DNA of 64,000 bases from Haematobia irritans (taxonomy: Eukaryota > Arthropoda > Insecta > Diptera > Muscidae), in the NCBI RefSeq assembly GCF_050003625.1, contig NC_134399.1, forward strand, positions 224,062,975 through 224,126,974, read 5' to 3'. Shown here piece after piece: positions 43,770-55,975 of the stretch. Within the stretch, counting starts at the first letter, position 1; every line of letters begins with the position of its first letter. The position numbers were made by a program, and so were the translations under genes. The notes under the pieces were generated by a model. The model searched no databases and was not told the DNA's origin. It worked only from the letters and a program-made list of their open reading frames with translations.

Positions 43770-45470
43770 CATAGTCAGTGTTCCCAGGGAAAATGTTCGG
43801 TTTACCCTAAAAGGACAAAAAAGTTCCCCACTTTCCCATACATTCCCAAACAATTTTCCCTACAATATTAAACAAATTTTACAAAACAAAAGTGGTTGTA
43901 AGTACTTTATTATCTTAAAACATGAATATGCAACGTATATAACTTAGAATATAAATTTGTATTACCACCACGGTTGCCACAGTTGGTAGTATTCTACCCA
44001 AAATAGTATTTTTTTCTTGTTAAACCTCTATAAAAATAAAATTTTGGAAAAAGTTTCTATTAACAAATTTTTGTGAGAAATTTTTCTATAGAAAATTTTG
44101 ACAATAAATTCTACAGAAATAAAATTTTGAAAAAAAAAAAATTCCATACACCCTCACAAAAAATCGCTTCTGTAACATATACTCCCAAACATATTTTGCT
44201 TCAAGCATATACATTTTTGGGTATTGCCCAAACATTTATATGTTTGATCTCTTCCAATATATAATATGTTTGAAAGCATATTGGTCTAAACAATATATGT
44301 TTGGGTAGTCTAAGTTCCAAACATTTTGTATTTTTGCATCCAAATTCAATAATGTTGTCTTCCAAAAAACAATATGTTATTATGTGACCATATAATATGT
44401 TTGGAAGCATTTTGCACCCAAAAATATTATATGCTTAAAAAAAATTCTCCCAAACAATATTGTGCTCAAAATTTTATTTATTTATTTATATATTTACAAT
44501 CATAATGAATTATGAAAATAAACAGGTAATATAGGTGCTAACAACATAGGTTTTCGACCTGAATGCTCAAAATTTTGTTTCTGCCCAATTGTATATTCCC
44601 CCACATCTTTCTCACTTCCACGAGATTTTTTAGTTCTTAGCACCTTTTTCTGTAATACAAACATTGTAGAAGAAATTATTCAATTGTATGATTTTTTTTT
44701 ATTTTAATTTTACCTTTTGCCGGACGGGGATTCGAACAGCGGACCACACAGTTTGTAAGGATCAAAGAAGTAGCTGATCAATTGCCCAACGGAAAATAAA
44801 ATTTTAATTTTGTAATAACAAGCAACCACCACCAACTTAATTCAATATCGCTCCCTGTTAAATAGCGCTCCAAGCTAGTAAACACATATATGTTTATAGG
44901 CTATTTCTAAATTAATATATGTTTGCATCCAAGCATATTATATTTACAAACATTTTATGTCCCAAACATAATATGTTCTAACATATTAACATATATGTCC
45001 CAAACATGTTATGCTAGTTTATGAACATTATATGCTTGCACTCAAACATATTGTGTTTAAAAATTTGTGTTTCAAACATATAATGTTTATAGCCAAACAT
45101 ATGAAAAACAGTCTTTTTCATCCGTGTAGAAATAAAATTTTGAGACAATGTTTTATAGAAATAATATTTTGATAAAAATTGCTATAGAAATACAATTTTG
45201 ACAAAATTTTCTATAGAAATAAAATGTAGACAAAATTTTCTACAGGAATAAAGTTTTGACAAAAATTTCTATAGAAATGTTTGTTTGGTAGATTTGTGGT
45301 AATTTGTGGTAATCTTCAAATTTTGTTAGATTTTTTTTTTTTTTGGCACGAGTGGTAAATGTTGTTAAAGATCAAGCCTTGTCGGCTTCTAATTTCCTCC
45401 TCCAGAGCCTCCAAAAATTTACAAATTATTACAAATTGTGTTGAGTGAAAATATACCTACATTGTGGGTA
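43770..45470. repeat. Repeat E copy 2 with ~31-bp satellite
   Basis: Satellite units (ATAGAAATAAAATTTTGAC) at 44025-44140 and 45129-45280; flanking words (GTTGCCACAGTTGGTAG, GTTTGGTAGATTTGTGG) match the other E copies. D2 interrupts it. Confidence 0.55.
44148..45128 (+). mobile_element. Family D element D2 (short form)
   Basis: Complete: ACACCCTCACAAAAAATCGC to CAGTCTTTTTCATCCGTGTA. It reads through GTGCTCAAAATTTTATTT without interruption, which shows what D4 looked like before the Penelope-like insertion. Minus-strand tRNA-like block at 44718-44795. The 69-codon ORF inside is a repeat translation. Confidence 0.8.
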
Positions 45471-47704
45471 CATTCCCTAGCTGTAGTTGATATTGAACCT
45501 AGGGAGTTAGTATGCCACTATGTCTAAATCTGAACCAATTTGCATAATATTTTGCGGGTTTGATTAATACCACAAAAGGTTACCTTGTGCAAACTTTGAG
45601 TAAGATCAGTTAAGAAATTAGGCCTCTATGGTCAATCATAATGTTATTAGGGGCGAATTTTTCAAAATCGGGCGATACATATATGGGAGCTATATCTACA
45701 TCTGAACCTATTTCGAATATATTTTGCACATATAGTTAGTACTATAGAGGACTGGATCTAGCCAACTTTGAGTAAGATCGGTTAATAAATAAGGGTTCTT
45801 TGGCCAAATTTGGGAAAATCGGGCTATACATATATATGGGAACTATACCTAAATCTGAACCGATTTCGATGATTTTTTGCACATATAGTTAGTGCTATAG
45901 AAGACTATATTTAGCCACATTTGAGTAAGATCGGTTGATAAATAAGGGGTTTATGGCCAAATTTAGAAAAATCGGGCGGTACATATATATGGGAGCTATA
46001 GCTAAATCTGAACCGATTTCGATGATTTTTTGCACATATAGTTAGTGCTATAGAAGATTATATTTAGCCAACTTTGAGTAAGATCGGTTGATAAATAAAG
46101 GTTTTGTGGCCAAATTTGGGAAAATCGGGCGATACATATATATGAGAGCTATATCTAAATCTGAACCGATTTGGATGAAACTTTGCAGACTTGAAGGGCG
46201 ATGGAAAAGATTACCTTTTGCCAGATTTGGTGACGATCCGTTTGAAAAAAAAGCGCAACGTGACCCCACTTGTCAAAATCGGGTAATACATATATATGGG
46301 AGCTATATCTTAATTTGATCCGATTTCTTCCAAATTCAATAGCGTTCGTCCTTGTGCCCAAAAAACTCCCTTTACCAAATTTCATAAAAGTCGGTTAATA
46401 ATTGCGACCGGAATCCTGTGAACAACAAATTCATGGACAGGCGGACGGACGGACACCAAGCGCTAGATTGACTCAGGAGGTGATTCTGAGTCGATCGGTA
46501 TATATTTTATGGGGTCTAAAATCAATATTTCTGGTAGGCACATTTTTTGGCCGATCAAACTTATTATACCCTGACCACTATGTGGTTTAGGGTATAAAAA
46601 TATGGGAAACATTTTAATCTGAACCAAATTTTAGGCAACTAAGCAAAGATGTATTTATGATTTATCGGTCGATAGATATGTATTAGAAATAAAGGACAAT
46701 TTGAGTCACGTTTACAAGTTTTCGACTTAGCAGTAGCGATTTTATAAGGAAAATGTGAGTATTTTGGCCATTTTTGCCGAAATCGGAATAACATATATAT
46801 GGAAGCTATATCGAAATCTGAACCGATTTCAACCAAATTTGACATACATACTTAGTATTTAAATTCTACTCCCTGTGCATAATTTCACATAAATCGGACT
46901 ACAACTTTGAACTCTGTGGTCATATGACGGAAAATCGGGCGAAAGATATGTTGGGTGCTATATCCTAATCTGAACCGATTTCAATAAAATTTAGCGCACT
47001 TTACTACACTACTAATTGTACTCCTAGTGCAAAATTTCAACCAAATTGGGCTAAAACTCTGGCTTCTGGGGCGATATAAGTCTATATCGGGCGAAAGATG
47101 TATATGAGAGCTATATCTCAATCTGAACCGATTTCAACCAAATTTGGCACACCTGACTATAGTACTTATTGTTCTCTTGGTGAAAAATTTCAACCAAATT
47201 GGGGTAAAACTCTGGCTTCTGGGACCGTATTAGTCCATATCGGGCGAAAGATATATATGGGAGCTATATCTAAATCCGAACCGATTTCAATCAAATTTTG
47301 CACACTTGACTATACGACCAAGCGTTATGTTTGTGCAAAATTTCAAGCAATTCAGGGTAAAACTCTGGCTTCTGGGTCCATATAAGTGCATATCGGGCGA
47401 AAGATATATATGGGAGCTATATCTAAATCTGAACCGATTTCTTCCAAAATCAATAGGGTTCTATTCTGACCCAAAACAGGAACTTGTGCCAAAACAGGAA
47501 CTTGTTTGATCACAAAAATGTGTTCACAGACAAAAGGACGGACGGACGGACAGACGGACAGACGGACATGGCTAGATCGACTCAGGGACCCACCCTGAGC
47601 ATTATTGCCAAAGACACCACATGTCTATCTCGTCTCCTTCTGGGTGTTGCAAACATATACAGTAACTTATAATACCCTGTTCCACAGTGTGGCGCAGGGT
47701 ATAC

Positions 47705-48754
47705 TAATTTTTATTTATTTCGAAAATAATTTATTTTTAGTTGAAACAAAATTTTTTTTTAAGTGATAAAGGTTTGAAGTTTTCGGAGGAATTAAAAAAA
47801 ATACAACCAAAGAGCAATGCGCGCGTTTACTATTAACGGAATACCTTTGTTGCTTGCTTCCTTTTACCTTAGAATCTCCAGAAAAATCTAAGCCATTTCA
47901 CATGGCTTTCTCTTTTTCAAATTAAAACAAAAATTTTCAATTCCCACTCTCCGGTCCTAATAATTGTCATTGTGCGCGACTTCCATACATGTTTCTGTTT
48001 ACATTTTTTAAGAAAAAACATATTGCTCATCAAAGTGGCCCAGATGGACTTCTTATCTTTATTAACAACAATATGACTCATGGCAATTTATCAAAGTTAG
48101 TTGGCAAAAGACAAATGTACAAAATGATCATCCCATATATGTTTCTGTTTTTCGCCTTGAGGCAAATGATTGCAAAATAATTACACACGTGAATCTTATA
48201 CACAATGGCGATGTACGAGCACATCAAAATTAATTATTTTCAAAAAGAGGATAGTTTTTCAAATTATATATCATATGCTATAGAGGAAGAAATGCTAGTG
48301 GAAAATTAAAATTGTGCTGCTTCAACGCAATCATAAATTAATTAGTTTTTTTTTACGACAAAAGTTGCCTGTAGATAGATTTTGTATTTATTTATTTTAT
48401 TTATTTAATATATTAAATGTTTACATGCACAACACGAAAAGGCCTTATAATTAAAGTTGTGACAGTCGATAGGGCATCGTTTTTACGTCCACAGATATTC
48501 AATTGCTATGAATTACAGTATTGAGTTTCTTTTTAATAAATATTATACATATACGTATATATATTACTATCTAACTCAGATTCATTTTATTTTAGTTTGT
48601 ATTGAATTCTAAATAGCTGTATTATGATCCGTCCAAATATGCATTTAAGGGACACATGTGAACGCCATCTATTGTGAAGCAAATGCACATACAGGTATGA
48701 TTCGGAAGTCATCTGATTGATAGCTGATGCATAGCCCAAGAAAATATGAAGACA
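47705..48754. other. Unassigned stretch upstream of the LINE
   Basis: AT-rich. ORFs of about 60-65 codons are not supported. Contains TTTATTTATTTATTT runs near 48387. Confidence 0.4.
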
Positions 48755-48959
48755 CGCAGTCTGAGCTTGTTCTCATACATGCGCGGGTCGCTTTTCTTCT
48801 TAGTGCGTTTTTTATATACGAAAAAATACAAAAACAAAAAGACAACAAACGGTCCTTATATACAAGGCTTAATTTTTGTTTTTCTTTTTCCTGTTAAAAA
48901 AATAAAAACAAAACAAGTGGCAATAGTTAAGTGGGAAAATATAAAACAAATCATAAAAC

Positions 48960-50189
48960 ATGGAGGGTAATCATCACCCTCCTCCCCTTCCTCCACCACC
49001 ACCTAATATAAGAAAAACTGAAGAAACAATTAATAATCCACAACTTAAAAAGTTTAAAGGCATTATTCCAGACAAACAAAACATACAAAACAACGCAATC
49101 CAACATTCAACCAACAATGCAATCGATAGTGATTTTCATTACGATTTCTTCAAAAACAAAGTCATTTTGTACCCGGAAGACCATCCTGGCCCCTTTTTTG
49201 TGCTAGTTTCTTCGAAGAATCCTATAAGTGCTAGAGTTAAAAATTCAGAACTACATTTATTTGAAAAACTTGAAAAAATCAACATTCCAGGAAACTATAT
49301 TTGCAAGAATGTCGGTTTAAATACCTTTAGGCTCACTTTTCATAACTCCAATGAGGCCAATGCCTTTATAAACAACCCACAACTTAAAACAATTAACATA
49401 AGCGCTTTTATTCCTGATCGCTTCATTCAAAAATTTTACATCATAAAAAATGTTCCTAAATCTTACAAAGGTGAAAAAATCTTAAATGAAATAAATAAAG
49501 AAAACAACTTAACCGCAGTTTCTGTGTACAGATACAGCTACAAAGATGAAAACAACAAAACATATCCGTCCGAAACCATTAAAGTTGGTGTTATACATGA
49601 TGGTCTGTTACATGAAATAAAAATGTTTTGCACAATCGTTCAAGCAAATTTATATATTCCGCCATTACGTCTCTGTAAGAATTGTGGTAGATTAGGTCAT
49701 ATAGCAAATCGCTGTCGTTCCAAAAAAAGATGCCTCTTGTGTGGTACAGAAGTTCCGTGTCCAAATAGCTGTAAAGAAATAAAGTGTTCCTCTTGCTTAG
49801 CAACCACAATCTGTGATACTCAGTGCATTTCCCCCAAGTGTATTTTGTGCAACAAAACAGATCACACCGCCAATGAATCAAAAAAATGTAGAAAATGGAA
49901 AGATGAAAAATCTCTAAGAGAAATCATGGCCTTGTCGAACAAATCCAGAAAAGAATGTTTAGATACCTTACGTAACAACAATTATTATGATGTTTTAAGT
50001 GAAAGTGAATACCAAATCCAATTTCCTGAGCTAAACAAAAAAACAAAAACAAATTCTACAACCATAAATGAGGCAATAAATAGAAGAGTTACAAAAATTA
50101 AATACAATAAAGTTGCAAAAACCGTAACAAAAAAAAATCAATCCCACAGCTACTCCTATAAATATTACTCCATCAAAAGCAGTTTATGA
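48960..50189 (+). CDS. LINE ORF1 (gag-like, zinc-knuckle), 409 aa
   Basis: The RNA-binding protein of the element. It opens with a proline run (HHPPPLPPPPPN). The middle (about 130-220) has an RRM-like fold candidate (FYIIKNVPKSYKGEKILNE). Three zinc knuckles follow: CKNCGRLGHIANRC (about 239-252), a variant CLLCGTEVPCPNSC, and CILCNKTDHTANESKKC (about 295-311). The C-terminus is Lys- and Asn-rich. Start chosen at the ATG at 48960, the first in frame after the leader. The ORF is intact. ORF2 starts 170 bp downstream. Confidence 0.85.
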   Translation: MEGNHHPPPLPPPPPNIRKTEETINNPQLKKFKGIIPDKQNIQNNAIQHSTNNAIDSDFHYDFFKNKVILYPEDHPGPFFVLVSSKNPISARVKNSELHLFEKLEKINIPGNYICKNVGLNTFRLTFHNSNEANAFINNPQLKTINISAFIPDRFIQKFYIIKNVPKSYKGEKILNEINKENNLTAVSVYRYSYKDENNKTYPSETIKVGVIHDGLLHEIKMFCTIVQANLYIPPLRLCKNCGRLGHIANRCRSKKRCLLCGTEVPCPNSCKEIKCSSCLATTICDTQCISPKCILCNKTDHTANESKKCRKWKDEKSLREIMALSNKSRKECLDTLRNNNYYDVLSESEYQIQFPELNKKTKTNSTTINEAINRRVTKIKYNKVAKTVTKKNQSHSYSYKYYSIKSSL

Positions 50190-50359
50190 ATATGACTCGT
50201 ATCAACCAGTCTCAGATTTTGAAAAAGTGTTCACAATGTTCTCCACACAATTATCATCGATTCTAAAGGCTGCAAACTGTTCAGAAGGTCTACTTTTTTT
50301 AGATAATTTCAAAAAATCCATTAAAAATACAACAAATCCAATTTCTCTAACCCCTTTTA

Positions 50360-53300
50360 ATGAAAGAAAAAATGAACATCCTACAACATAACATCCAAAG
50401 CCTAAATAAAAACAAAGATATATTAGATTTCTACCTAAACAAGTTGAACATACATATTTGTGTTCTGAGTGAAATTTTCAACTATGACGATAATGACTTT
50501 CGGTCAAATTTAAATAACTACAAAATTTTTTCAAAAAAGAGGGAAGATAACTATGGTGGTGTTGCCATATGTGTCAAAAATGACATTAGCATGAAACAAA
50601 TTAAATTCTTTTCGTGTCTAGACATTATAATTTGTGAAACAAAAAACTTACCAACAAATTTTACAATTGTCTCGGTATATTTCCCGCACTCCGTTAAATC
50701 ATCAATATTGAAAACTGAATTAGAAAGGTTATTAACCTTCCTAGACAGAAAACAGAATGTTATTCTCTGTGGCGATTTTAATGCTCGTTCAAGAATTTTT
50801 GGTGATTGCAAAGACTCTGTTAGAGGTAACATGATTAAAGAAATCTTCGAAAATTCAATTTTTAGAAACCTAAATAATGGTTCACCCACATTTAAAAAAT
50901 CCCTCACAGACAATTCTCAAGGATCTGTTCTGGACCTTTCTTTCACTAACTCATTAGCCTCAATATCTTGGGATGTCTTAAATCATACAATTGGCGGAAG
51001 CCACCACTTCCCTATAGTGATGAAAATCAATACTTCTACAAGAGCAAAAAATAAATTTCTCTCCAAACATAAACTAATCAAAAATCTAAATGATATCACA
51101 TTATCAAACAATATTAATGATATTCAAAAAAAACTAAAATCGGAAATAAAAAACGCCACATTTGTTGTGACCTCAAAAAAAAACACCCAAAAACTGGTGG
51201 AATGCCAAAACGGAAAATTTCTTCAGACTCAGGCAAGCAGCTCAGAAAAAATTTGACCGCAATAAAAACGCGTTAAATGCTAAACAACTTGAAATAGCCA
51301 TTAAAAATTTTAGAAATGAAATCAAAATTGCCAAAAAAACTCCTTTCAATCTAAAATAAACAATCTAAATAAAGATCCAAATTCCAAATCACTTTTTAAA
51401 TTCGTACGAAGCTGCAGAGACTCCTCGTCGACCTCGAGAACGTCAAAATGGTGTGCTGAGAATGATCTTAAATTTCTAAACCACCTCCAGACTCAAGTTC
51501 CCAATAATGTTACTTCATCTTTTCAAATCTCTAGCGATGAAAACGTCAAAGATTTTTCAATGGATGAATTCCTGGAAGTTTTAAAAAAAAAGACTACCTC
51601 GTCTGCGGCAGGTATAGATGGTATCACTTACGAAATGATCAGACAATTGAACCTCTCAGCTAAAAACCGATTACTTGAAGCGCTCAACCAAAACTGGAGA
51701 GAATGTAAGTTAGAAGAAGAATGGCGCAAAATAAAAATTGTTCCCATACCAAAAAAGGGTAAGGACTTGGAAAACTATAAAAATTTCAGGCCAATTGCTC
51801 TCATTTCAGTACTGCTAAAACTGCTAAATCTCATGGTCAAAACACGGTTGAATTTTTTCATAAATGAAAACAACATACTTCCACCCCGGTCATATGCATA
51901 TAGGAAAAATATGTCTGCCTCTATATGCATAAATGACATCCTCAATGTTATCAACTTAAATAAAGAAAAAGGAGAAAAAGTTATCGTTGTTACTCTCGAC
52001 GTCTCTTGTGCATATGAATGTGTTGATATTAACACCCTTTATACAATATTACAATCTATCAACTGTCCGAAACACATATCCTCTTGGATCTACTCATTCC
52101 TCAGCAAAAGATTTCTTGTCATGGGAAAAAATGAAATTGAAATTTTAAATGGAGTCCCTCAAGGAAGTTGTCTCAGTCCAACAATCTTCAACATCTATAC
52201 CAGTAGGCTGCATGAAATTGCTGATCAAAATACTCACATATTTCAATTTGCTGACGACTTCATAATCCTAACACATGACCACGATTTTGACAATGCAGTC
52301 AAAGTTCTTCAAAATAAAGTCCTTGAGTTTGCGGCAATCCTCTTAGATCTCAAACTTAAAATAAATGGAGACAAATCGGCGGTAATGTACGTAGCAAAAG
52401 GAGCGAGGAAAACTCCACTAATATCTCTTACAGGAAAATTAATAAAGCCAACGCTTTCTATCAAATTTCTGGGAAGAAAGATTACAAATAGCCTCTCGCT
52501 AAAGGAACACTACCTCCACAACAAAGATCTCAATATCTCGCAGCAAAGGAGATATTAAAGTTAAAAATACACAACAAAGAGCTTTATTGTAGTATCACGT
52601 CAAACGCCACAAATAAAACAAGCCTAGGACTAGTATACACCAAATTCAAAGATATATTTATAAATACGGTAGTTAATATAAAAGTTCAGGCGTCTAGAAA
52701 ACTACAAATTGAACTAAACGCTTTCCCTTCGAACAAAAATACCATAAACAAAGACTGCTTCCTAGCGATATATCGACAAAAAGTAAACGATCTCATGTCA
52801 GAAGGCTTTGCTATTCTGGCCACCGATGCCTCTCCGATGGAAAACTCAACGGGTTGCTCAGTGTGCAATATTTCTACCAAAGAAAACTTCGCTTACAAGA
52901 TTGCAAATAAAGTTTCCTCACTCACAGGAGAGTTACATGCAATTGAAAAAGCTGTAGACATAATTATTGAAGACGGCATTTGTAAATCTGCGATCTTCAC
53001 TGATAGCAAAAATGCCTGTCTACTATTAGGCAATAACACTCAACACAACTACCTTATAAACGAAATCCTAAGGAAGATAAACAATTCTATGATCTCAAAA
53101 CTTTCTCTAATATGGACACCATCTCATGTGGGTATTCCACCAAATGAATTGGCTGATCATTTCGCAAGGCATGCTGCTGATGCTGGCTGCTTAATAGAGT
53201 CTAAGCACTCTGTAAAGGATGCACAAAATAAAATCAAAAACCTGCTATGGAATGAATAGGTTGATAACTACAAGACGGAAATCACAAACAAATACACGTT

Positions 53301-53643
53301 TTTCAGTCATTTTTATTCAGAACCGCCTTCCAAACCATGGTACAAAAACTCAACTCTAGCACCAGAACACATCAAAATCATAAATAAACTTCTCTCCGGC
53401 TACACGTATACCAGGGACTTTTTATACAAAATCAAACTTGCGGACACAAACAATTGCTCCATATGTGGCACAATCGAGAATGCTGAACACCTGATTTTTC
53501 AATGCAAAAAATATGAAAATGAAAGAAAAGATCTCCTAATATTCAGAACTTACAACAACTTACGTGATCTACTCAGGACAAAAAACCAATCCAATATAAA
53601 ACTTTTAATAAAATTCATAAAAGACTCGAAAATAGAATTGTGA
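50360..53643 (+). pseudogene. LINE ORF2 (endonuclease-RT-RNase H), few lesions
   Basis: Makes the nick and reverse transcribes the RNA. In order: APE-type endonuclease (NILQHNIQSL, CGDFNARS, VLDLSF, GGSHHFPI; to about 51040), RT (IPKKGKD, YKNFRPIALIS, VPQGSCLSP, FADDFIIL at about 52246-52270), RNase H (LATDAS, TGELHAIEKA, IFTDSKNA, WTPSHVGIPPNELAD), then CSICGTIENAEHLIFQC (about 53455-53510). Lesions: frame changes near 51175-51190 and 51345, both at A runs; a frame change and possibly a deletion near 52540; one TAG at 53257-53259 after which the same frame runs on to 53643. Confidence 0.88.
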
Positions 53644-53818
53644 AAAAAAAAGCAAATCAAAACCAAACATAAATAAACTGTAGAAACTGCCATCGAAGTG
53701 ACACTATACGTCAGTCACACAACCAGCCCTGGTATATGAATAACCTTATTCAACCAACTACTTGTCCGACGAGGAAAACAAAATCCAAAAAAAAAAAAAA
53801 AAAAAAAATATGAAGACA

Positions 53819-54174
53819 TCTTTGATAATTCACAATGATTTTGTTTATTTGCAGTGCGCAGTCATTGCACTCAATTGCGCAGTCAAGTGACTCAATTTCA
53901 TTTTGGAAAACGAGAATAACCGTACAAATCAGTCAATTTGCATTACAAAAAAGGTGTAGATGTATAGATTTGTATATGTTTTTTTCAACATTTGGCGTTT
54001 CATCAAGAGAACAAAGGAAAAGAAAACAAATTAAAATATCAGTCATTTGCAGACGAAAAAGTGCCATCTACGGTGTGCAGACAAAGTACAGCACTGTGAA
54101 TTCACATAAGATGTCCGTTAGAGGACATCTTATGTGATGTCCATTAGAGGAATGTGCGTGCGTACACCCAAAGA
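53819..54174. other. Unassigned stretch with perfect hairpin
   Basis: A 100-codon ORF (53835-54137) has no recognisable features. It ends across a perfect 14-bp inverted repeat at 54103-54136. Confidence 0.45.
54103..54136. repeat. Perfect 14-bp inverted repeat (hairpin)
   Basis: CACATAAGATGTCC pairs with GGACATCTTATGTG across the 6-base loop GTTAGA. A related ATGTCCATTAGAGG follows at 54138, so the centre is partly duplicated. Confidence 0.85.
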
Positions 54175-54632
54175 AAAAACGCTTTCCTCCCGAACGAAAT
54201 TTTAGACAAAGGAAATTCTCCTTTCTTATAAAGGATTTTCTTTAGGAGCAAATAAAGGTGTGTACTATGTTCGGTTTTCGAGTTGAAAACCACATTATTT
54301 TCGCTATTACTTTTCCTTAAATAATCAAAATTATAGATGAAAACAAACTTATTCCTGTAAAGTCTTGTCGAAATCTAGAGGAACAAGAAAATGCGCATCA
54401 ATTGAATTAATTTATCTGGTATATATTGAACTGCTTTAATAAAGTAACTATGAAAATTTCAACGCGAAAAGCGAACATAGTACTTACCTTTAAACCGAAT
54501 TTATAATAAGCTATTTAACGATTACCTTTAATCTTTTTTGTTTGCTGTTAAAGAAAAATTTTTAACGTCAAAAGAAAACTTTGCTTGTCCAAAATTTCGT
54601 TCCTCAGAAAAGAAAACTGTTCTTTCAGTATA
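54175..54632. mobile_element. MITE-like repeat I (copy 3)
   Basis: Left GAACGAAATTTTAGACAAAG and right CTTGTCCAAAATTTCGTTCC are inverted versions of each other; the end is AGAAAACTGTTCTTTCAGTA. Related to 38395-38602 but longer. Confidence 0.5.
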
Positions 54633-54963
54633 TGTGTAGCTGCTGCCTATAAAAGTAGAGCTTCGTTGCCTAGCAAGAGCAGTGGGTGCGTGCCAGTCGG
54701 GTAAGAGGTTTTGAGTGGCATTGAACTTAGCCATTGATTCATATAGAGAATTTAAGTTCCACGCGACTCATTTAGAGGAGTTAAGATACCGTTGGTTCAT
54801 TTACTTACATTTCATACTGAGTTTCATCCCGCACAGAAAAATAGTAAACTGTTTTATAGGAAGCATGAACTACCTTGAGCGAAAATTGAACCAAATTGTA
54901 CACCACATTTTGAGATTTCTACAAAATGTTGTTAAACCCATAAAAATTTAATGCTATGGTGTA
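54633..54963. other. Unassigned stretch
   Basis: A 78-codon ORF (54715-54951) without a recognisable domain; no repeat family identified. Confidence 0.35.
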
Positions 54964-55975
54964 TTTATACCCTGCGCCACACTGTGGAACAGGGTATTAT
55001 AAGTTAGTGGATATGTTTGTAACACCCAGAAGGAGACGAGATAGACACATGGTGTCTTTGGCAATAATGCTCAGGCTGGGTCCCCGAGTCGATATAACCA
55101 TGTCCGTCTGTCCGTCCGTCTGTCTGTGAATACATTTTTGTGATCAAAGTCTAGGTCGCAATTTAAGTCCAATCGCCTTCAAATTTGGAACATGTTCCTG
55201 TTTTGGGTCAGAATAGAATCCTATTGATTTTGGAAGAAATCGGTTCAGATGTAGATATAGGTATCGTCCGATATGCACTTACATGGACACAGAAGCCAGA
55301 GTTTTATCCCGATTAGCTTGAAATTTTGCACCAGGAGTACAATTGCTGTATAGTCATGTGTGCCAAATTTGATTTAAATCGGTTCAGATTTAGATATAGC
55401 TTCCATATATTTTTCTCCCGATATGGACTTATATGGCCCCAGAAGCCAGAGTTTTGGCCCAATTTGCTTGAAATTTTGCACTAGGAGTACAATTAGTAAT
55501 ATAGTCATGTGTGCCAAATTTGATTGAAATCAGTTTAGATTTAGATATAGTACCCATATATATGTTTTTCTGATTTCGACAAAAATTGTCAAAATACCAA
55601 CATTTTCCTTGTTAAATCGCCACTGCTTATTCGAAAAGTTGTAAAACTGACTCTAATTTTCCTAAACTTCTAATACATATATATCGAGCGATAAATCATA
55701 AATAAACTTTTGCGAAGTCTCCTTAAAATTGCTTCAGATTTAAATGTTTCTCATATTTTTTTACTAAAATTGTGTTCCACCCTTGTGCATTAGCCAAATT
55801 CAATTTTGAGCCTATCGATTTTGTGAAAGTCTATCAAATTCTGTCCAAATCGAGTGATATTTAAATGTATGTATTTGGGACAAACCTTTATATATAGCAC
55901 CCAACACATTTGACGGATGTGATGCAGGGTATAATATAGTCGGCCCCGCCCGACTTTAGATTTTCCTTACTTGTT
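54964..55975 (+). mobile_element. Helentron/DINE-1-like element B5
   Basis: Complete ends: TTTATACCCTGCGCCACACT with GTGGAACAGGGTAT, TCCGTCTGTCCGTCCGTCTG at about 55100, and the 3' hairpin AGTCGGCCCCGCCCGACT (6-bp perfect stem) followed by TTACTTGTTT. Two or three internal units. Non-coding. Confidence 0.8.

Larger units (their letters stand above)
43568..46597 (-). mobile_element. Helentron-like family C element, composite
   Basis: Starts ACAAGTAAGTAAAGTAGAAA with the hairpin AGTCGAGCGGGGCCGACT and ends with CCCTGACCACTATGTGGTTT plus AGGGTATA. Units near 45680-46300 carry CATATATATGGGAGCTATA; a GCGGACGGACGGACA tract lies near 46440. Repeat E with D2 is inserted at about 43770-45470. Confidence 0.65.
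43471..47704 (-). mobile_element. Helentron family B element B4, split by family C element
   Basis: The left piece (43471-43567, with GTCGGCTAATGCGCTGGG and ATGTTAGTAAAAAA) and the right piece (46598-47704) are contiguous in other B copies (compare 24990-25030). The right part has about five units with GGGAGCTATATCTAAATC, a GACGGACGGACGGACAGACG tract and the palindromic end ACCCTGTTCCACAGTGTGGC. The family C element lies between. Confidence 0.7.
48755..53804 (+). mobile_element. I-type LINE, nearly full length (about 5.05 kb)
   Basis: Flanked by the 14-bp direct repeat AAAATATGAAGACA (48741-48754, 53805-53818). It starts with CGCAGTCTGAGC, has a ~200-bp 5' leader, ORF1 with zinc knuckles, ORF2 with endonuclease, RT and RNase H, a C-terminal Cys-His, and a poly(A) tail (53788-53808). 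RNase H plus three knuckles is characteristic of the I group of LINEs. Confidence 0.9.

Noticed and set aside
49591..49881. 96-codon minus ORF in LINE ORF1
   Set aside because: Shadow of the zinc-knuckle coding region.
53835..54137. 100-codon ORF ending in the hairpin
   Set aside because: No domain; its end is formed by an inverted repeat.
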